The translations under genes and the position numbers were made by a program. Below are positions 61,424 through 64,000 of a stretch of DNA of 64,000 bases, piece after piece. The stretch spans positions 1-64,000 of the forward strand of contig QZKP01000057.1 of the NCBI GenBank assembly GCA_003605055.1, written 5' to 3'. Numbering within the stretch: position 1 is the first letter of the stretch; each line of letters opens with the position of its first letter. Under the pieces are notes generated by a model, which made no database searches, was not told the origin of the DNA, and was given only the letters and a program-made list of their open reading frames with translations. The DNA is from Desulfarculus sp. GTDB taxonomy: Bacteria > Desulfobacterota > Desulfarculia > Desulfarculales > Desulfarculaceae.

Positions 61424-63343
61424 ATGGACAACCCCAGCCGCGCCCGCTACACCCTGCTCCAGCTCCTGCTGGGCCTGGCCGCCGCGGTGTTGGCCGGCTT
61501 TTTGCTGCAGGGCTTCTGGCAACTCTTCGGCCTGCCCGACCGGCCGGGCCCGGGCTTCTGGCAGGAGATGGTGCGGCCCTTCGGCTTGGGGCGCTTCGTG
61601 ACCCTGGCCCTGCCCACGGCGGCCTTCCTGCCCACCCTGGCCCTGAGCATCATGATCCTGCTGCTGCCCGCCGAGACCGGTTCGGAGCTGCATGAGCACT
61701 GCCGCCAGGCCCAGCGCTACGACGCCTACACCTACCTGCTGCTGGTGGCCGCGGTGGTGCTGGTGCTCATCTGGAACGTGCTGGGCAACGGCTTTTTGGC
61801 CATGGGGCTGTGCTTCCTGGGCCTGGTCACCATCAAGGCGGTGATCCTGCTGCGCCTGCTCTGGCTGGCCTTCCTCTGCCCGGCCGCCCAGTCCGCCTCC
61901 TGGCACCCCCGCCGCAAGCTGGTGGCGGTGTTCCTGGTGTCCCTGGTGGTCTTCGCCCTGCCCGCGGCCTGGCTCAGCCAGTCCGTGTCGGCCAGCCGCA
62001 GCGAGGCGGTGTACCTGCTCAAGACCCACGCCTTGGTGGCCGGCCAGACCGTCACGCCCGCCGCGCCGGGCAAGGAGCACCTGGCCTTTTACTGGCGCGC
62101 GGGCGAAAAACAGCCCTTCCGCGCCCCGGCCGGGGACCTGGTGGAGATCTTCGCCCTGAGCATCGCCCCGCCCTACGCCGCGGCCGGACGCCTGGGCGTG
62201 CTCCTGTTGCTGGCGGTGCTCATGGCTTTGTTGGCCTCGCAGCTTCTGGCCTGGCTGGAGGGCGTGGGCGTGGCCCCGGCGCCCGCGGCCGGCGCCGCCG
62301 GCCTGGCCTTGACCGCGGCGCCGGTGTACTTCGCCGCCGGCCAGGTGCTGCCCGAGGCGGCGGCCATGCTGCTCTTAGTCTGCGGCCTGCGCCTGCTGGA
62401 GGGGCTCAAGCGGCGCACCTGGCTGGCCCTGGGCCTGCTGGTGCCCCTCTGCGTGCTTCTCATCCTGCTGGAGCTGCGCCTGGCGGCCCTGGCCGCGGCT
62501 CTGTTGGCCGTGGGCCTGTTCGAGACCCTGCGCCTGAAGGCCGGCGCCATCACCGCCGGGCTGATACTGCTGGCCGTGGCCGCGGGGGCGGCGGTGATGT
62601 GCTGGCAGATCCCGCCCGTCACCTGGCCCCTGGGCCTGGGCCCCCGCGTGGCCGCGGCCCTGGGCCTGTGGCAGCAGGCCCCCCACTGGTGGAGCCCCAT
62701 CGCGGCCTTCGTCTCCGGCCTGCTCCTGGACCAGAACTACGGCATCCTGTTCACCGCGCCGGTGTTCCTGATGGCCCTGGGCGGCCTGGTCGCCAGCCTC
62801 TGGCGCCGCACCCGGCCCAGCTTGTATCTCTTGATACCGGGCCTGATCTACCTGGCGGCCACCTGCTTCAACTCCTGGCACCGCCTGCCCGGGGAGCTGA
62901 GCCCGCCGGGGCTCTTGTTGGCCCTCTTGCTGCCGGCCGCCGGCCTGTACATGGCCCCGGTGCTGGCCAGCCTTTCCCGGCCCTGGTGGCGGCTGGCCAT
63001 CTGGATACCGGCCGGCTACGGCCTGGCCTACACCTGGTTCCTGACCCTGCTGCCCTGGCTGCGCCTGGGCCACACCGGCGCGCCCAACCCCCTGGCCCAG
63101 GCCGCGGGCAAGAGCCTGGGCCGGCCCATGGAGGGCCTGGTGCCCACGGTGGTCTCCAGCCAGCCGGCGCTCCTGGCGGCCCTGGCCGTGGCGGCCCTCT
63201 TGGCCATCTTCTACCTGGTGGTGGGCCTGCGGCCGGCCCCGGCCGTTGCCAGCCGCTGGCGGGCCAACGAGGCCCTGGCCCTGGCCCTGGCCCTGGGGCT
63301 GCTGGGCTGGGGCTTCCTGGCGGCGGTGAGCCCGGCGGCATGA
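61424..63343 (+). CDS. Polytopic membrane protein of unknown function
   Basis: The 639-residue protein has about thirteen or fourteen hydrophobic helices. A hydrophilic segment at about 190-245 (ASRSEAVYLLKTHALVAGQ, EHLAFYWRAGEKQPF) would face one side of the membrane. The overall pattern recalls GT-C/PMT-type membrane transferases with helix bundles, but I see no D-E or D-D motif in the first loop. GGAGGTTCC precedes the ATG. The stop overlaps the next small gene by four bases. Confidence 0.7.
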   Translation: MDNPSRARYTLLQLLLGLAAAVLAGFLLQGFWQLFGLPDRPGPGFWQEMVRPFGLGRFVTLALPTAAFLPTLALSIMILLLPAETGSELHEHCRQAQRYDAYTYLLLVAAVVLVLIWNVLGNGFLAMGLCFLGLVTIKAVILLRLLWLAFLCPAAQSASWHPRRKLVAVFLVSLVVFALPAAWLSQSVSASRSEAVYLLKTHALVAGQTVTPAAPGKEHLAFYWRAGEKQPFRAPAGDLVEIFALSIAPPYAAAGRLGVLLLLAVLMALLASQLLAWLEGVGVAPAPAAGAAGLALTAAPVYFAAGQVLPEAAAMLLLVCGLRLLEGLKRRTWLALGLLVPLCVLLILLELRLAALAAALLAVGLFETLRLKAGAITAGLILLAVAAGAAVMCWQIPPVTWPLGLGPRVAAALGLWQQAPHWWSPIAAFVSGLLLDQNYGILFTAPVFLMALGGLVASLWRRTRPSLYLLIPGLIYLAATCFNSWHRLPGELSPPGLLLALLLPAAGLYMAPVLASLSRPWWRLAIWIPAGYGLAYTWFLTLLPWLRLGHTGAPNPLAQAAGKSLGRPMEGLVPTVVSSQPALLAALAVAALLAIFYLVVGLRPAPAVASRWRANEALALALALGLLGWGFLAAVSPAA

Positions 63344-63723
63344 GGCCCGCGGCGGTCATAACCCTCTTGCTGGCGGCCTGGCTGCTGCTGGCCCCGGCCC
63401 CGGCCTTGGCCCAGGAAGAGGGCCAGCGGGTGTTGGGGCCGCTGACCGTGCGCTGGCTCAAGGGCGATGAGGTGGTGCGGGTGGAGCTGTTGTGCCGGGG
63501 CCGGTCCCTGAAGTGGATATACCTGGCCGACCAGGCCGAGAGCTTCAACCTGAACCTGAGCGGCCACGGCTGCCAGGTGCAGGGCCAGATCGGCATGATC
63601 TACCCCGCGCCGGGCGTGCAAAGACTGGTGGCCGACCTGTTCCTGAGCCCCGGCCCGGGCCAGGGCGTGACCCGCTACGCGCTGATACTGGCCACCTGGG
63701 GGAGCCCGCCCGACACCCTCTGA
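63340..63723 (+). CDS. Small exported protein
   Basis: The 127-residue protein has a signal peptide (RPAAVITLLLAAWLLLAPA to ALAQ) and a beta-rich mature part (VRWLKGDEVVRVELLCRG, then GHGCQVQGQIGMIY) with two cysteines that may form a disulfide. No family is recognised. It overlaps the membrane protein gene (ATGA) and is probably translationally coupled to it. Confidence 0.75.
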   Translation: MRPAAVITLLLAAWLLLAPAPALAQEEGQRVLGPLTVRWLKGDEVVRVELLCRGRSLKWIYLADQAESFNLNLSGHGCQVQGQIGMIYPAPGVQRLVADLFLSPGPGQGVTRYALILATWGSPPDTL

Positions 63724-63798
63724 GCCAGGTTATTCAGGCCCCTGCCCCGCCCGGCCGCCTCCCCCCAAAAAAGATTTTGCCCCGCCCCTAATTTATCC

Positions 63799-63826
63799 TT
63801 GACTCCCGACTAGACCTGTGTATAGT
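63799..63826 (+). promoter_or_regulatory. lexA promoter
   Basis: TTGACT (63799-63804) and TATAGT (63821-63826) are 16 bases apart, good sigma-70 matches. They lie about 40 bases before the lexA ATG. Confidence 0.65.
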
Positions 63827-63836
63827 AAAAACTATC
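63821..63836. promoter_or_regulatory. Candidate LexA operator
   Basis: TATAGT-AAAA-ACTATC contains a perfect ATAGT/ACTAT inverted repeat that overlaps the -10 box. Autoregulation of lexA is general, and a palindrome at this place is the natural operator. It differs from the E. coli CTG-N10-CAG form. Confidence 0.5.
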
Positions 63837-63865
63837 CCCCCAGTTTAGTTGTGGAGAAATAGGCC

Positions 63866-64000
63866 ATGACTCGAGGACTGACCGCGCGCCAGACGCAGGT
63901 GTTGGAGTTTATCGAGGAATTCACCAGCGGCCACGGCTACCCGCCCACGGTGCGCGAGGTGGCGGCCAACTTCGGCTTCCGCTCGCCCCGGGCGGCCCAT
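63866..64000 (+). CDS. lexA: LexA repressor, N-terminal part
   Basis: The 45 codons before the window edge encode MTRGLTARQTQVLEFIEEF, then HGYPPTVREVAANFGFRSPR, which is the winged-helix DNA-binding start of LexA. The autoprotease Ser/Lys part lies outside. GGAGAAATAGGCC precedes the ATG. Confidence 0.93.
   Translation, partial: MTRGLTARQTQVLEFIEEFTSGHGYPPTVREVAANFGFRSPRAAH

Overview
The window is a very GC-rich stretch of bacterial chromosome with dense genes and short gaps. The gene content points to an anaerobic deltaproteobacterium (Desulfobacterota, perhaps Desulfarculales-like; this is inference). It includes a tungsten-type aldehyde:ferredoxin oxidoreductase cluster with a TRAP transporter, many PAS histidine kinases, an NtrC-type regulator with -24/-12 promoters, a PEP-CTERM protein, cytidylate-kinase-like proteins beside a TauE/SafE exporter, and ADP-forming succinyl-CoA synthetase genes. 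No ribosomal RNA, CRISPR array, prophage or intact insertion sequence was seen. There is one tRNA, an initiator tRNA-Met.

Layout. 1-10.9 kb holds a flavoprotein, a PEP-CTERM protein behind a sigma-54-type promoter, DMT and MFS transporters, small cupins, an ABM monooxygenase, an EF-Tu-domain-2-like mini-protein, a CBS/HPP/cupin operon behind a palindrome-rich promoter, an MltF-like lytic transglycosylase and an aminotransferase. 11.0-11.9 kb is an AT-richer scar bounded by 19-base inverted repeats. It contains a small cysteine-rich gene and two head-to-head remnants of IS110-family transposase C-termini. 11.9-17.1 kb is a minus-strand operon (TetR, ThDP enzyme, BASS transporter, epimerase, SDR) with a clear TetR-type operator. 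17.1-29.0 kb is mainly signalling: a ferredoxin-nitroreductase, a HAMP protein, an eight-PAS hybrid kinase, a PAS protein with a degenerate GGDEF domain, a response regulator and a REC-PAS kinase, with a cyclase-family hydrolase and a thiolase among them.

29.1-40.9 kb is a long minus-strand catabolic region. It holds a GntR regulator with a 25-base palindromic operator, cupin, tungsten AOR, MoaD-like protein, polyferredoxin, isochorismatase-family hydrolase, TRAP transporter, ACMSD-like amidohydrolase, CocE/NonD hydrolase and a beta-hydroxyacid dehydrogenase. The set suggests import of a carboxylate or amide, hydrolysis, and ferredoxin-linked aldehyde/acid interconversion.

41.3-49.7 kb is the most unusual block. 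An NtrC-family activator is followed by a textbook sigma-54 promoter. Downstream come a UspA-like protein, two cytidylate-kinase-like proteins without a visible P-loop, a TauE/SafE exporter, two paralogous output-less response regulators, a 44-codon ORF and an NtrB-type kinase. I read this as a sigma-54-controlled stress or sulfur-anion signalling system whose core module has been duplicated.

51.9-59.2 kb places sucCD beside a GNAT acetyltransferase, a second probable acyltransferase, a GNAT-histone-deacetylase fusion, a glycosyltransferase and a sirtuin. This is a candidate locus for reversible protein acylation next to an acyl-CoA-forming enzyme. The window ends with an AsnB-type amidotransferase, a polytopic membrane protein, a small exported protein and the start of lexA behind a sigma-70-like promoter.
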